This document shows positions 34,233-45,948 of a DNA stretch of 64,000 nucleotides, piece by piece (the first letter of the stretch is position 1; every line of letters begins with the position of its first letter). The stretch is from the NCBI RefSeq assembly GCF_026914185.1, contig NC_070571.1, forward strand, positions 3,038,001 through 3,102,000. Direction: 5' to 3'. The position numbers were made by a program, and so were the translations under genes. This stretch comes from Puccinia triticina. Taxonomy: Eukaryota > Basidiomycota > Pucciniomycetes > Pucciniales > Pucciniaceae. Under the pieces are notes generated by a model. That model saw only the letters and a program-made list of their open reading frames with translations. It searched no databases and was not told the DNA's origin.

Positions 34233-35901
34233 ATGGCCCCCATGAACACATACTGGCAGCTCCTAGCCGATAGCCTCTCCGAATGGAGAGAGCGGGCGAG
34301 TGGCGGGAGTCGAGCGACCCAGCTTCCTCCAGCACGGCCTCCCTCAGCCCCGGCCGCTCCACTTCCCGCCGCATCCCCGCCTGCCCGGACCCCCTCGCCG
34401 CAGCTCTCAGCCACCCCGCAATTCTCGTCGCCAGCCCGGGCCCATGCCGGCGCCGCCGCCGATCCCCTCCGCCCAGGCCCGGGACCGTCCGGTCCGCCAG
34501 GCCCGTCTTCCCCCGCCGGGAGCTCCCCCCGCCGGCTGGTCGAGCAACTAGAGACGCTGGCCGAGCAGGCATCCGTCCCGCACAGCGTGGTCGCCTGCCT
34601 CCGTCGCTTGAAGGCCTCCATCCACAGTGCGCCCTTCCCTTGAACCCCCCCCCATGCCCCCCAACCCACTCATGGCCCTAGTGTTTGTTTGGCGATGCGT
34701 AGAGAGACGGCGGGCGCCGGACGCGGACGAGGAGAGCGAGCGGCGCGCAAAGGCGCCCCGGACCCAGCCCGTCTTCGCCGACGGGAACGCCGCCCTCGCC
34801 GGCTACGCCCGCGTCTTGAGCCCCGCCCAAGCCGCCGCTGCGCTCCCCAACATCCGCGCAATCCTCGCCATCATCATCGCCAATCGTCCCCCGCATACGC
34901 CAGCTCCTAGCACCGCGGGAGCGCGCCTGACGTATCGGGCCCGTGGACTCAGCCCGATGGACTGGCTCAAGCTTGTTGAGCAGAAATGTACGTCGCTGCC
35001 TCCCCCCGCATCGCATCTTCGTGTGCACAGGCTGGTGACCCCCGTCATTCCCCCGCAGGTCCCGACATGTACGTGTTCCCAAACGCACACATCTTGGCCG
35101 GGAACCCATGCGTCGACCGTCCAGCCCTGGAAGCGGCAATGAACGGGCGGGGGGCGGCGGCTCCGTGGGCCGAGAAGCTGTTCGTCCGCTTCGCGCACGC
35201 CTTCCAGGCCCACCGCGCCTCCTCGAGACTCGGCCTCACACAGGTCGTCCTCCGGGCCGTGTATCTGGCGAGCCCGACGGCCGCGGACGAGGCCGGTGCG
35301 CCGCTGGACCCGCTGGTGGCCCAATACATCGACAGCGCGCCCTTCGAGCAACTCTACTCCTGCTGCCAGAATCTCGTCGCCGCCATCACTAACCTTCGCG
35401 GCCTCACCAAGGCCAAAGACGTCTCCTTTGCCCCGCTTGCGTGTTACTTGTCCTCCGGGGTTCGCGGCGTCCTCTTTGGGCCGCTCAAAGCTCGTTACTG
35501 TCCCCCTTCCTGTGCAGCCCAGCTATTCCACATGCTCACGATGTTGATCGACCGAGGTAGGCGACCGAGTTTCCCTCCTCTACGTGTCCCTTTTCCTGGC
35601 TATACATTCTGTCAGATATCCTAAATTTCTTCCTCGCCTTCCACAACATGTAGACGTCGCTCTGCCTCAGGAGACATTTTGGACACGCACGCAGGCCCTC
35701 CTCCACGACCGGATCTCCCAGGCGCTTTCAGCTCCGACTGTGATCGGTCCGCTGCCACGAGCAGACCTTGCCCGGGCACTCTCGGCTGACTTCTTGCAAG
35801 GCTGGAGTAGGGCGGGCGAGTCGTCTGTTCCCTGGGTCTATCCAAGGGGCTGCAAAGGCTCCAAGCCACCCCACTGGGACTTGATGCATCCTTTGACATG
35901 A
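34233..35901 (+). CDS. Unrecognised 474-residue protein
   Basis: Four exons join in frame: 34233-34626, 34703-34987, 35059-35556 and 35654-35901. Introns are 71-97 nt. The start MAPMNTYWQLLADSLSEWRE is the first ATG of the frame. Residues 30-100 are a Pro/Ala/Ser-rich linker. A helical segment follows (SSPRRLVEQLETLAEQASVP, then a cluster KRRR and a charged stretch ADEESERRAKAP). The rest is mainly helical and alanine/leucine-rich (LSPAQAAAALPNIRAILAII; WAEKLFVRFAHAFQAHRASS; LPQETFWTRTQALLHDRISQ), ending PHWDLMHPLT. There is no signal peptide, TM segment or catalytic motif. The fold resembles helical-repeat scaffolds such as transcription or nuclear complexes, but this is only an impression. 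A 24-nt stretch (35495-35518) has splice-like ends but is too short to be an intron. Confidence 0.65.
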
Positions 35902-37165
35902 ATCTATGGGAGGCTGTGGCTTATCTTGTGCCCATGGACTTGAGGCCATCGTTGACCGTTTCTCTCTTTTCTCATCCAATTATTGATCATCTTTCTAAAT
36001 GTTTCAATAGAAAATCTCTCATCGTCATTTGAGTTCTCATTTCCTGCTATTGAAGATTCTCACAAATCCGGCTTCCTCTCGATTCCGGCTGCTCCAACCC
36101 GTGCTTTTGCGCTCTCAGTGTCTCAAAACGATACATAAAGATTAATAAAAATGCGTGTGTGTTAGTGATGAGTTTAGACAAGCAGAGCAATGTTCTGCTT
36201 GGAAGAAGCCATATTTTCAAGAGCCTCTTCAGAGAAGAACGCGACAAATCGGACAGCTGCCATTGCCGTGTTCGATCATCCACCGCACGGTCGAATACAT
36301 CTGCGGTGGAAGGCATGCTGCACTCCTTCATCCTTGCAACTTCAGAGAAGCATCACTTTAGCTCATTCTCGACTATACTTGTGTAGGAGACTCACATAAT
36401 CACCAATAACAAATTGTACATTGATCCGGGCCTTTTCGCCTAAGGTTATGAAATGCAAATGTTTATTGGAAGTTGAACTGCCGTCATGACTTTCAGTGTG
36501 CAGCTTTTTCATGATGGGTGAGATCGTCCTGGTGACTGTGAGCCCCAGTCTATGTTCAATGTTCTTTAAGTTGCTGCTGAATCTACCTCCGGCATGATGA
36601 GTGTCGGCAAGTGCTTTACTTTTGCCTTGGCGGGATAGCTGCTGTGCTGGCCAGCAATTGTCAAGCGTGTTCCAATGAGACTGCACCGTGTCCAGTTTCG
36701 ATGTGCAACTGGTGCCGTTCGTGATGAGGTGTATAGGACCCATTCATGAACGCTTGCTACGCGCCCATATGAGAGCACCCTATGTGGGACGCGCCATCAA
36801 CACCCAAGGATTCCTGAGTCGCGATGGCCTAGTCATTCATGGCGCGCTCGCCAAGGAGCAGCAAGAAGCTAAGCCGGCTTCCCTGAACTTATCCCATCGC
36901 ACTGAAGCCTGAGCCTGAGGAGGTTCTTCCTTGAGCCTGGCTGGCTTGCTGGGTCCCTGTAAGAATTGGCGAGTGGCCGACTGCCCGCAACCCAAGGCAA
37001 CCAAGCTACCAACAGCGGTTGCAGATGCCTGTTCCGCCTCGCTCGCTGGTTGGTTTCGAACAGGTATGGTCTGTCTGGGTGCCGGGTCAGCTCCACCTCC
37101 AAGTGGACAACGCCCTCAGAGTCGTATCATCGTCTTTCGGAGGCCTCCTTGTCTTTCCTTTGGTC
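35902..37165. other. No supported gene
   Basis: A minus-strand open frame (36363-36743, 126 codons) has no motifs. Bases 36690-37140 are moderately GC-rich and may be a gene remnant. The end of the stretch is a C/T-rich promoter region. Confidence 0.4.
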
Positions 37166-37172
37166 TATAAAA
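37166..37172 (+). promoter_or_regulatory. TATA box upstream of secreted cysteine-rich protein gene
   Basis: TATAAAA inside ggtctataaaacc is followed by a pyrimidine-rich stretch (37190-37330) typical of fungal leaders. The first ATG of the gene is at 37498, implying a leader of about 300 nt or an unseen leader intron. Confidence 0.5.
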
Positions 37173-37497
37173 CCCGCATCCAGATCGAGCCTTGTCTTGT
37201 CTCCCCATCCTACCCCACTTCACCATCCGCTTGTTCTGTATTGTGTCTTCTGTGTATCATCATCTTCTTCATCTAAAGCTCAGCTTTCCCAAAATATCTC
37301 TTCAACTGCATTCTCCCCTCGTACATATATTATAGTTCGACTTAGTTCATCTCCCTCAGCCTTACAAACCAGATAGTTCCTTCGTCTCGAATCTGAAGCG
37401 GCTTCTAGCTCAACCCGAGTCCGATTCTCGATCCCTGATCCTGCAAACTTCGCCACCAAGCAACCCAAAAACCGCCCCATCCTCCCAACCTTCCGCG

Positions 37498-38555
37498 ATG
37501 GCCTTCTCACTCCAGCTGATCTCGATGGTGATGATGGGGTGTGTGCTGAGCGTCCGCGAGACGGTTGGCCACCCTTTCGGCATCCCGAGCGGCCGGCCGA
37601 TGGCGCCGCAGGGAACAGCGGCGACGCGAGACCCAGTCCATCTTTCGCCGTCCTGCCAGGTGGCAGCCTCGGCCTTATTGGGCGGAGAAGTCAGCCGGTG
37701 CGCGAACATGTTCGGCCTGGCGTCGATCTTCGAGGCCAAGGAGTCCCTCGTCTCGCCCATCAACGTCAGTCCCACTCCTCCCATCCCTCCCCCCTTAAAA
37801 ACTCGAGTGTGCTTACCTTTTTGCCCGCCTCTTTTTAGGACTGGGTCTCCGGCGCTTGTGCCGCTTCCCCCTGCTCTAAACAAGCCCTCGCCTCGGCCAG
37901 TCATGCGATCAAGACCGAGTGTGCGAGCGATCTGCAAGAAGGCGCGATAGCGGCGGTGGCCATGTACAGTATCCTCACCCACTACGACGTCACTAGGTAC
38001 GCGCTCCCTTCCCCCCTCTAGGACTAACCGTCCTCATATTGACCCTTCTGGTTTTTCTTTCAGGGACATGTTTTGCACCCAGTACACTCAGAACTCCGCG
38101 TTCTGTCTCCCCTCCGTTCTGGGCGATGTCGAGGCACAATCCGGCGAGAAGATCACGCTCGGCGAGGTCGTGTCCCTGATCTCCGGAAAGCTGACGGAGG
38201 CGGACCGGGCCTTCATGGCTGTGCCCAAGGTACGTCTCCCCCACTCTGGCCTACGATGTCGGCGGAAGAAAAAGAGAGACTGATTTGTGGTGTGTGGGTG
38301 TGGTTTTCGTAGGCGACGTATTGCACCCCATGTGCCCATGCGATCGTGACTAAATCGGCGACGATGATCGACGCCATCCGCGCCCACCCCGCCGGCATCC
38401 CCTTCGACTACACCCCCACGTCCGCCGTCCACCAGATCAGCGAGATCTGTGGGCGCGCATTCGAGGACCACAAGCTCCCTGGCGCCGTCCGCGTCGCAGC
38501 GTTCCCCAAGACCGGCGCTCCTGGTGGCCCTGCTGCCGATAACTACCTGGCTTGA
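37498..38555 (+). CDS. Secreted cysteine-rich protein (DUF7729-like)
   Basis: Four exons (37498-37764, 37839-37996, 38064-38229, 38313-38555) give 277 residues. The N-terminus MAFSLQLISMVMMGCVLSV is a signal peptide. The mature part carries regularly spaced cysteines: SCQVAASALL...RCANMF, GACAASPC, TECASDL, MFCTQYTQNSAFCLP, ATYCTPCAHA and EICGRAF. The repeated C...C pairs plus MYSILTHYDVTR resemble the extracellular family of basidiomycete proteins catalogued as DUF7729; I make that link from memory of the pattern, not from a search. There is no TM helix at the C-terminus, so it is probably released into the wall or apoplast. Short introns (65-85 nt) with canonical ends. The biochemical role is unknown. 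It neighbours another secreted gene on the same strand. Confidence 0.8.
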
Positions 38556-40464
38556 TGCGTCGGAAAAGACACGGGCGCTCGCGAAGCGTCGCATTCCAGA
38601 TTCCCTCACATTTCTTTCAAGTCTTGATGACACGTCCTAACTTATTATTTATGTAAAGCGGCGACCTGCCGTATAATCAGCGAAACGAAGAAAAGAGCTT
38701 GCAAGCGTGTCCAAATCATCGTGTGTTTTATTCCACTCTTCGAACTATGTATATTTTTATGTATATTATGAACTATTTCCTGGCCCCAAATTTTGTTGCC
38801 TTCCCCTCCTCTGCAGTAGACCTGTTGTATTTTTGTGTGTGTGTGTAAAGCAAACTTTTTCAAATACCTGATCCGAATTCTGGATCCGAAAGAATTATCT
38901 GTGGTTGTCCTCCCGGTGTGATGGTTCCAAATAACATGAGTCAGTGTGGACTGGTGCACGATAACTGCACATTTATCGGGATGCATATGTTTTTTGAAGA
39001 GGAGTCGCACTGCACAGGGCTCTCCAAACCGCTCGTAAAAAGGGGGCAGTCACAAAACCAAACTTGTCCCAAAAGAATCATGCATTTTGTCAGCATCACC
39101 CAATGCTTCTCTTTTCCAGAGCAATGGTGCTCTCAGCCTACAACTGTCTCTCTTGGCCTATAGTCGTCCATCATCTGCTATCTCTTGAATCATCCTTGAG
39201 TAATCCTTCAGTAGCATGGCAGCAACACTCATGGAGCCATGGCGCTTGATTCTTCAAGCTCGCTTATTCTAGATCAGAACGGTCCATCCAGGCGCATTCT
39301 TTCAATTTCATTCTTGCGGCCACAAGGTGATGTGATTGTATTGTGACATTTGCTTGAGTGAAGCAAATGGTTAAGAAGGTGTATTTTTGGACTCAGATGA
39401 GATGAGACTGACATTTCTAGCCTAGTATGATTGAGAAAATAAGACCGCTAATCAAGGTACTTTGACACTGGATAGAGGTGCCCAACAATGTTATGAAGCT
39501 ATATGACTGAGAGCAAGCAACCATAATTGATCCGGACATGACATGGGACAGGGAATCCATTCAGAATCCCAACATTGCAATAACTGTTGGTCAAAATGTA
39601 GATGTATGATTACCCCCAAGTATAGTATTATTGAGCTCTTCTCTGATTAGAAATATGTGGTGATCTACTGCCAGCAGTGGTGTAGCATTGCGAGGGGTGC
39701 CTTTTGGGTTTTCTCTTGCAGAGACTCACACATTCTTGGTTGCTGACGGCCCCCTCCCCCATGCAGAACATAAACATTTTAGAGGTGTATGTTTACTGCC
39801 AAAAAAGGGCATTCAAAGATTTCTGGTTTGCACCATTGTGGGGTTTGGCCCCCAAAAATCTTTAGCCTTTTATGGGTCCTATGATGGAGCTTGAGACATT
39901 GCAAGATGATGATGCAATTGTAAATACATGGTTTTGATAGGGGAAAGATAGCGTTTCGTTGCCTGTTCCTTCGTGGATGGAGATCTGAGGAATTATTCAG
40001 GTTTTCTGGGAAGGGGAAGGAAAAGTGTGCCGATGACACAGTCTCCGCCGGACTCAGATCTCCGGGCGATTCGACTCCGCTGACACTTGTCTCCTGGCCG
40101 ACCTTCCTGGCCCATCAGCCATGGAGCCTGACGGTGTCCGCTGTTCGCCACCATCAAGCGGGTGCTGCTCGTTCATCCAGTGGCCCCTCCAAGAATATCT
40201 AGCCGAGGTGTTGCTCGTGAATACACAAGCGAAAAAAACCGTCGATACAGCCTGGGGAAACAGTTTTATCCCTCGCGGATTGTGGAGTGTGCGGTTTCTT
40301 CGTGTCGGTCGGTTTCTCAATCAAGCCACTTGTCTCCCACTCCCACCCTCCAGATACAGCCCACCGAAAACCGAACCAGGCCAACTTCTCCCTCTCCCTT
40401 TCCAGAAAAACCTCCACGCACACACACACACCTGCCAGACCCATAACGATTACATTATTACCTT
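38556..40464. other. Intergenic, no supported gene
   Basis: 1.9 kb without a coding frame of any quality. Bases 38640-38700 are probably the 3' UTR of the previous gene. The remainder is low-information, AT-leaning sequence. Confidence 0.45.
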
Positions 40465-40472
40465 TATAAATA
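40465..40472 (+). promoter_or_regulatory. TATA box of PEBP-like gene
   Basis: TATAAATA sits 106 bp before the start codon at 40578, in a C/A-rich context (acacaaaccaaacacg downstream) typical of a fungal transcription start region. Confidence 0.55.
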
Positions 40473-40577
40473 CCTAATCAGCGGCACACTTGCTCCACAC
40501 AAACCAAACACGAATACCACCTGCCGATTAATATTCAGCTCAGTTATTCACCCTTATCGCCTATTCCACGTCACATT

Positions 40578-41849
40578 ATGTTGTCGTCTACTCTCTTGGT
40601 CCTCCTCGTCTCCTCCCCCCAGTTGATCTTCGCCCAAGGTCACGCCACCTCCGACCAGGTATCCGACTCGGCCACCAAATACGACAACCTCGTGAGCCCC
40701 CATGGTCCCCCCTTCAGCCTCCACCAAATGCACACTGACCCTTCCTTTCTTGCCTGGTGGCCATTTGCTGCGTCGCTTCTTTTTTTTAGTTTCTCTCTGC
40801 GCCTTACCCCGATGGCTTTGGCATCCCGCTAAAGGTGCGCGACGACTCATCCCTCCGATGACCCCCTATCGATCCTTGACTCATTCCCCGGCTTACTTGC
40901 TTGCAGGCACAAGCAGTCCTTCATGTGGCATACCCGAGCGGACCCATCACCCTCGGAAAATCATACTCCGCAGAAGGTGCATACACTCTCATCTCTTCTC
41001 ATATTACCGGTCTACTCACAAAGTTTTTCTTGGCTTTCACACAACAGATGTCAAGACTCTTCCTACGATCACTGTCATGCCTGCCGACCCTACCGCCTTC
41101 AAAGCCCCCAACGCCTTCACACTCATGTTAGCCGATGCGAATGCTTTGGGAAACCCAGACAAGGAGTACGCCTGAAAGAAACTCTTACCTGAAATCACAC
41201 GCTCAGAGGGCTAATTAGATGATGTCCACTTATGAAGGGGTAACTACCGCCACTTCCTGGAGAACGGAGCGACTTTCGGCGATGCAGGAGCCGATGGCGG
41301 GATGGCGATGAACGTGGGCTCGGGGACAGTCGTGACGAACTACGCCGGCCCGGGTCCTCTCCCAAACACGGGCGAACACAGATACGCCTGGATGCTGTTC
41401 GCCCAGCCGTCCAAGTTCGCCGCGCCCTCCAACCTGACCGCCGCTGGGACTGCCCCGGGACATTGGTATGTGAACGGGTATGTGGCCAGCAGCGGGCTTG
41501 GCGACTTGCTTGCTGCCAGCTTCTTCACCGTCGAGTACGTTTTGTTCTTTCTCCTACTTCCTTACGACTAGTCACTCAACCCTCTTCTCTCTCTCCGCCT
41601 TTTACTGCAATCAGGAATGGGCACGCTACCTTCCCCCACAACGCCACCGTCGTCCACAGCAATCCCACAGCCAACACTGCCACTCCCTCTGGCCAATCGG
41701 GCACCATGGCCGCCGCCGGCTCCAACTCTACCCAGGCTGCTGCCAAGAGCGACGCCGATGGGCCGCTCTGGAACGACTTTGCCGGAACCGTTAAGAGCGT
41801 TGTCATGGGCCTCGGCGTCGCCGTCTCTGGTTACATCCTTGTCCAGTAA
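40578..41849 (+). CDS. Secreted PEBP-fold protein, probably GPI-anchored
   Basis: Six exons, all in frame: 40578-40691, 40790-40834, 40907-40976, 41048-41165, 41238-41534 and 41615-41849, giving 292 residues. A signal peptide (MLSSTLLVLLVSSPQLIFAQ) is followed by a domain with the layout of phosphatidylethanolamine-binding proteins: FKAPNAFTLMLADANALGNP (the D.DAP-like position), NYRHFLENG, then NYAGPGPLPNTGEHRYAWML (the PxxxxxHRY core) and FAQPSKFAAPSNLTAAG. A Ser/Thr/Ala-rich stalk with N-glycosylation sites (NATV, NSTQ) follows. The protein ends in a hydrophobic tail VVMGLGVAVSGYILVQ, the layout of a GPI-attachment signal. Fungal wall-associated PEBPs share this plan; ligand and role are not known. 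The 45-nt exon 2 (FLSAPYPDGFGIPLK) is fixed by phase and motif. Confidence in fold is high, in GPI anchoring moderate. Confidence 0.85.
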
Positions 41850-42256
41850 CTCCGCACTTACGTGTACCCCTCCACTTCTCTAGTATTTTTTCTTCTCTTC
41901 GATCGACATTTCTGCTCTCACCCCCCCTTTTTTTATAACGTAAAAAAATAATGATGTGGTTCGTTTCTGTTTGAATGAAGAAATGTTTTCATCAAGATAT
42001 CAATTTCTCATTGATTCTATGCTCTTGAAAAGTAATCATCTATCTTTATGAAAGTTATTGATGTTCGATCAAGTCAAACCCCATGCAATGACAGCAAATC
42101 GCTTGTTGGTTTTAACTTTCCGCGTGGCACTGAGTGTGCAACACCGAAGATATTTTTACATAATATGTATATATATATATACATTTATTTTACATCTGAA
42201 AACAAGAGTCTTGAGGACCAGCTTCAAATCATTGGTTGTAATCTCTGGTAGTGTGT
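41850..42256. other. Convergent 3' region between PEBP gene and small peptide gene
   Basis: 407 bp with AT-rich sequence, including a (TA)n run at 42167-42182. No gene seen. Confidence 0.5.
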
Positions 42257-43110
42257 TCAACCCTTAAGACCGCTGCCGATGGCGCCTGTGATCTTGGCAG
42301 CTTTCCCGAGTCCACCTGCGCCAAGTCTAGAAAATGACGAATAGAAAATAGGTTATATAATATGTTCTTGAGTAAAAAAAGATCCGCAAGGATGCATACC
42401 CTTTGGATACGGTGTCCATTACCATTGCGGCTATTCCAATGCCGCTGCTAAGAAATTTTGTGCAAATTCGCCGGGAGAAATGTGATCAGAATAAATCAAA
42501 CAGACGTGAAAGAGTATGAGTAAGTGAGACTGGAGAGTTATAATGCGCTTTGGAATCTGGGTATATGAAAGGGATCTGCAGAAGAAGCTAGAAATCTTGA
42601 CATACGTCGTTGGTTTAGGAGTAGTGCTAGGATCTCCGCCATCCCTGTAAAAAACAAAAACAAAATAAAAGGAAAAAATCAAAATGGTTGGAGCGTGGGT
42701 CAGCTGGGTCCGTTTTTTACAGCAATGCTCATCACGGCTCGGGAGAAAGGGAGAATAAGAGTTTGATTTAAAAGTGGGAATGGAGAGTAATCCACTCTGG
42801 AAACTGGATGTATAAAGTGTCAGAAGCAAGAACTCGTGACATACGTTGCTGTTAGCTTAGTAGTTGTGCCAGTATCTCCACCATCACTGGAAAATCAAAA
42901 TCAAAGTAAAATGAAAACCGTTGGTTAGCTGGGTATGTTTTTTTTACAGGAAACCTATGCAATCAAGGCTTAGACGTGCTCTGTCTTAGGTGGCCCGCCG
43001 ACTTCGGAGAACGCGAAGCCGAATCCGTCTCCAACTTGCCTGGGTACAGCCGCACACAAGCCCATGGAGAACACGGCCAAAAGAACTATGCAGTTTATCA
43101 AAAGATTCAT
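42257..43110 (-). CDS. Small secreted peptide with duplicated mini-exon
   Basis: Five small exons, all joined in the same phase, give 89 residues: 43110-43040, 42886-42845, 42644-42606, 42447-42400 and 42326-42257. A signal peptide (MNLLINCIVLLAVFSMGLC) is followed by two near-identical units (DGGDTGTTTKLTAT and DGGDPSTTPKPTT), each on its own exon of about 40 nt. The flanking introns are also similar (ggtt/ttggt..agctgg.., ttttacag). The last part is glycine-rich and amphipathic (SGIGIAAMVMDTVSKG; GKAAKITGAIGSGLKG). The first junction needs a GC donor (CCCAG|GCAAGT); with a GT donor 65 nt later (GAGCAC|GTCTAA) no in-frame continuation was found. No homologue is recognised; an effector or antimicrobial-like peptide is conceivable from size and layout only. 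Confidence 0.55.
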
Positions 43111-44123
43111 GAGGGGCAGATGCGTGTCGGTGGCGTTTGTGGATAGTTGATGCGTCCAAAGGGGGAGCATATATGTGTGGTAAATTTTCTAGGAGAAATA
43201 TTTCCGGGTTGGTGGGTGGTGTGGATTGGGCAAGAGGGTGTCTAGCCTTCGCATCAAATGGTTGTGTCCAGAGTTTTGTTGTTTCCCCTGATTCAGAGTA
43301 CCCTGGCGCTGAGCCCATCATTGGTGAGTGTTGTCGTTCCAGGGGTTTCTGCCTGGTGGGCCTGTCCTGAGGCCTGGCATGATCTCATTTCCATGGCAGG
43401 GTCCTTGCCATACCACACAAATCAGGAAAGGGACGTAGCAGGAGGGAGCCTCGGGATACGACGTCTTTGGGAGTGAAGCCGTATGAATCTGCGGAAACAC
43501 GCCTCGGCGGGATCTCAAACGGTCGGTGGCTTTCACGACTGATTGGACTGCCTCGCTCTCCACACACCCTGGATCAGGAGGGCGAGAGTGATTGCGTCCC
43601 GACTGAGAACCTCGGCGGCGTGTCGCTTGCTGCCGGAGTGCATGCGCTTCAGGAAACTGGCCCGAGGGTCTTGATCTCCACAACCCTCCGTCATGGTGTC
43701 CAACCTGGCCGTCTCGGCCCGCGCAGAAATCTTTATCAAGTGGATGAAGATGTAGAGGAGAATTCTGTCACCGTCAAGGAAAGGGTTTGTTTTTATCGCC
43801 TGGACCGCATCAGTGGGCTTGGCACACCGTCGACCTCCGTCGACCGCTTGTTCGGCTATGGGACTACTTACCATACCTTCGTGGTGGCCTTGTCCCTCCA
43901 TCTGTGTACAGTGCCCCCCATGACTTCTCAACTACCCCTACAGGGGGGTTCCAAATTTTGGAGATTTTTTTTCCAAAAATTATTTTAAAAGTGGGCTGAT
44001 GCTGGGCTCTTTTTGGCCCATTTTTTGATGCAAATGTCACATTTCACCAACCAGACCTGGTAACATGCATGATAATAGTCCAAATTCATTGAAATTTCAC
44101 TGGACTCGCTGCCAACAGAGCAA
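43111..44123. other. No supported gene
   Basis: Upstream side of the small peptide gene; a TATAT stretch near 43168-43174 (minus strand) could be its promoter. The open frames 43467-43988 and 43533-43931 have no motif. AT content rises towards the MITE at 44124. Confidence 0.4.
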
Positions 44124-44306
44124 TTATGGTGTTCAAAGTTGGTTTGCATAATTTTATGCATGCATAAATCATAAAATCATAAAAATATTTTGGTGAGGAA
44201 ATTTTGTATCACATAATCAGACAGTCATATCCCCTGCAAAAAAGATTTTATGATTTTATGATTTATGCATGCATAAAATTATGCAAACCAACTTTGAACA
44301 CCATAA
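44124..44306. mobile_element. MITE-like foldback element, 183 bp
   Basis: About 60 bp at each end are inverted copies. The left begins TTATGGTGTTCAAAGTTGG and the right ends with its reverse complement. The arms continue through TTTGCATAATTTTATGCATG and ATAAATCATAAAATCATAAAA. The 60-bp centre is unique. No target duplication is certain. Confidence 0.8.
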
Positions 44307-44612
44307 ATGAAGAAAAATTCTTCACATTGCCACATTCCAAAGAGTTCACTGTTGATGGATATGGCAATCATCAATAACTAAGGAGGTGCATATTTACATA
44401 AACACCTACACCGTAGTATGTATGTACATAGGCCCCGTTTGGCACCGGTATATTCATTGATATATTTCACAAGTATTTCACAAATATATTGATGAAATAC
44501 CGGTGGTGTTTGGCAGACCAATATATACAATCGGCTGTAATTACAATTATTTCACCTCTAATCTATTGGTAGTTCGATCTCAGACCCGGCAGCTCACAAG
44601 GTCTAACCAACA

Positions 44613-45814
44613 ATGCACAACCAAAATCCACCCAACCCAACACCCGAAAACTCTCAAGAACACCAGGTGCAATTGCCTCAAACTCCTAATCGCCGAGGTT
44701 CCAGCAGCGGAAGAGGTCGTCCGAGAGGAGGAGCCATTCGACACACAGGAAATTGTGCCGCCACTATCCGAGCGATGCAGCAAGTGACTGCCTCACATCA
44801 AGATTCTGATTCCCATCCAAGCGCTGCACGAGATTCCAGAACTGGCGACGTTGAAGATCCTGATGACCAATCACTTCCAGCCCCAACTGCTTCCCAGAAA
44901 GGCGCAAAAAAACTGCGCTGGACCAGACCAATGGAGGTTATGTTGCTTGAGCTGTATGTCCAAGAGGTTGAGAAAGGGAAACAATCAGATAACAGATTCC
45001 AAAACACGTCTCACTGGCACGTTGCACAACAGTTGAGGGAGGCGTTCCCGGAAATCAAAAAACTCCTCGACTACAACAAATGCAAATCCAAGTTGAACCA
45101 ATCGTTCAAAAAGGATTACGACACCTTCCTGGCCTGCAAAGAGGCTAGTGGTTTTGGTTGGGATGAAACTTTGTGCGAGGTGACTGCTTCACACGATGTC
45201 TGGGAGAGATATGTAGCTGTGAGTGCTCTCGATATCCTTCTCTCTTTGTGAACATCAAAAATGATTAATTTTTTATTTTGGCATGTATCATGTATGTATA
45301 GGTACATCCGAACGCTAGGAAGTTTTGGGGAGTACCGTATCCCGAGTTTCGCAATCTGGACAAGATCTTTGGCACTTCATTGGCTACCGGCGAGGGATCT
45401 CGATCCCTTGGGCAGCGACTTCTTATGCCCTCCCAACCAGCTGAACCTGATCGCCCAGAAGGGATGGAACCCCAAAGCGACCAAAACAACAGCCCGACTA
45501 ACTATCTCTCACGCGGTCACAAGAAAGACTCTATTGCCAGTGCTATCAGTGGGTTGGTAGGCTACATGAACACCCAACGCGAGGAGCACGCCCAAAGAAT
45601 TCAACAACGGGCAGCAAACAACCAATCTAACCTTCAGCGCGCGATGGCCTTGTATCAAGAAGTTCATGCGGAAGAAGCCAGTCAAAACAAGCAGTTGAAA
45701 GCTTTCCGAATCTTCCGAGACGATCTCAATGCCCAAATGTTTACAAGCATCTTGGACAAGGATCTGCGAACTGAATGGCTGCATCGTGAGATGGATCAAA
45801 TGCATCAAAACTGA
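44613..45814 (+). CDS. Harbinger Myb/SANT-like DNA-binding protein
   Basis: Two exons (44613-45218 and 45302-45814; GTGAGT...ATAG intron of 83 nt) give 372 residues without interruption. The Myb/SANT-like (Myb_DNA-bind_3 type) region spans about residues 105-205: LRWTRPMEVMLLELYVQEVE, HVAQQLREAFPEIKKLLDYN, CKSKLNQSFKKDYDTFLACK, and then SGFGWDE and HDVWERYVAVHPNARKFWGV. A basic N-terminal patch (RRGSSSGRGRPRGG) and a helical C-terminus (EHAQRIQQRAANNQSNLQRA) follow the family plan. In related elements this partner carries the nuclease into the nucleus and to the element ends. The start is the first ATG of the frame. The intact frame contrasts with the mutated nuclease opposite. Confidence 0.85.
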
Positions 45815-45948
45815 TGCATTTGATCAATCTCTTTTTTTTACTTGGCACTTATAGTCTACTAAAATCACTACTAAAATAAATAAAAAATGATTTTCATTTC
45901 ATATCTAGCAATCAATGATCTATAAAAAAGGAATAAGCAAATGAATGT

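Noticed and set aside
35495..35518. 24-nt intron in the 474-aa gene (gttact...gtgcag)
   Set aside because: Too short for splicing; the reading frame is open through it.
36363..36743. 126-codon minus-strand frame
   Set aside because: No motif, no splice partners, isolated in repeat-like sequence.
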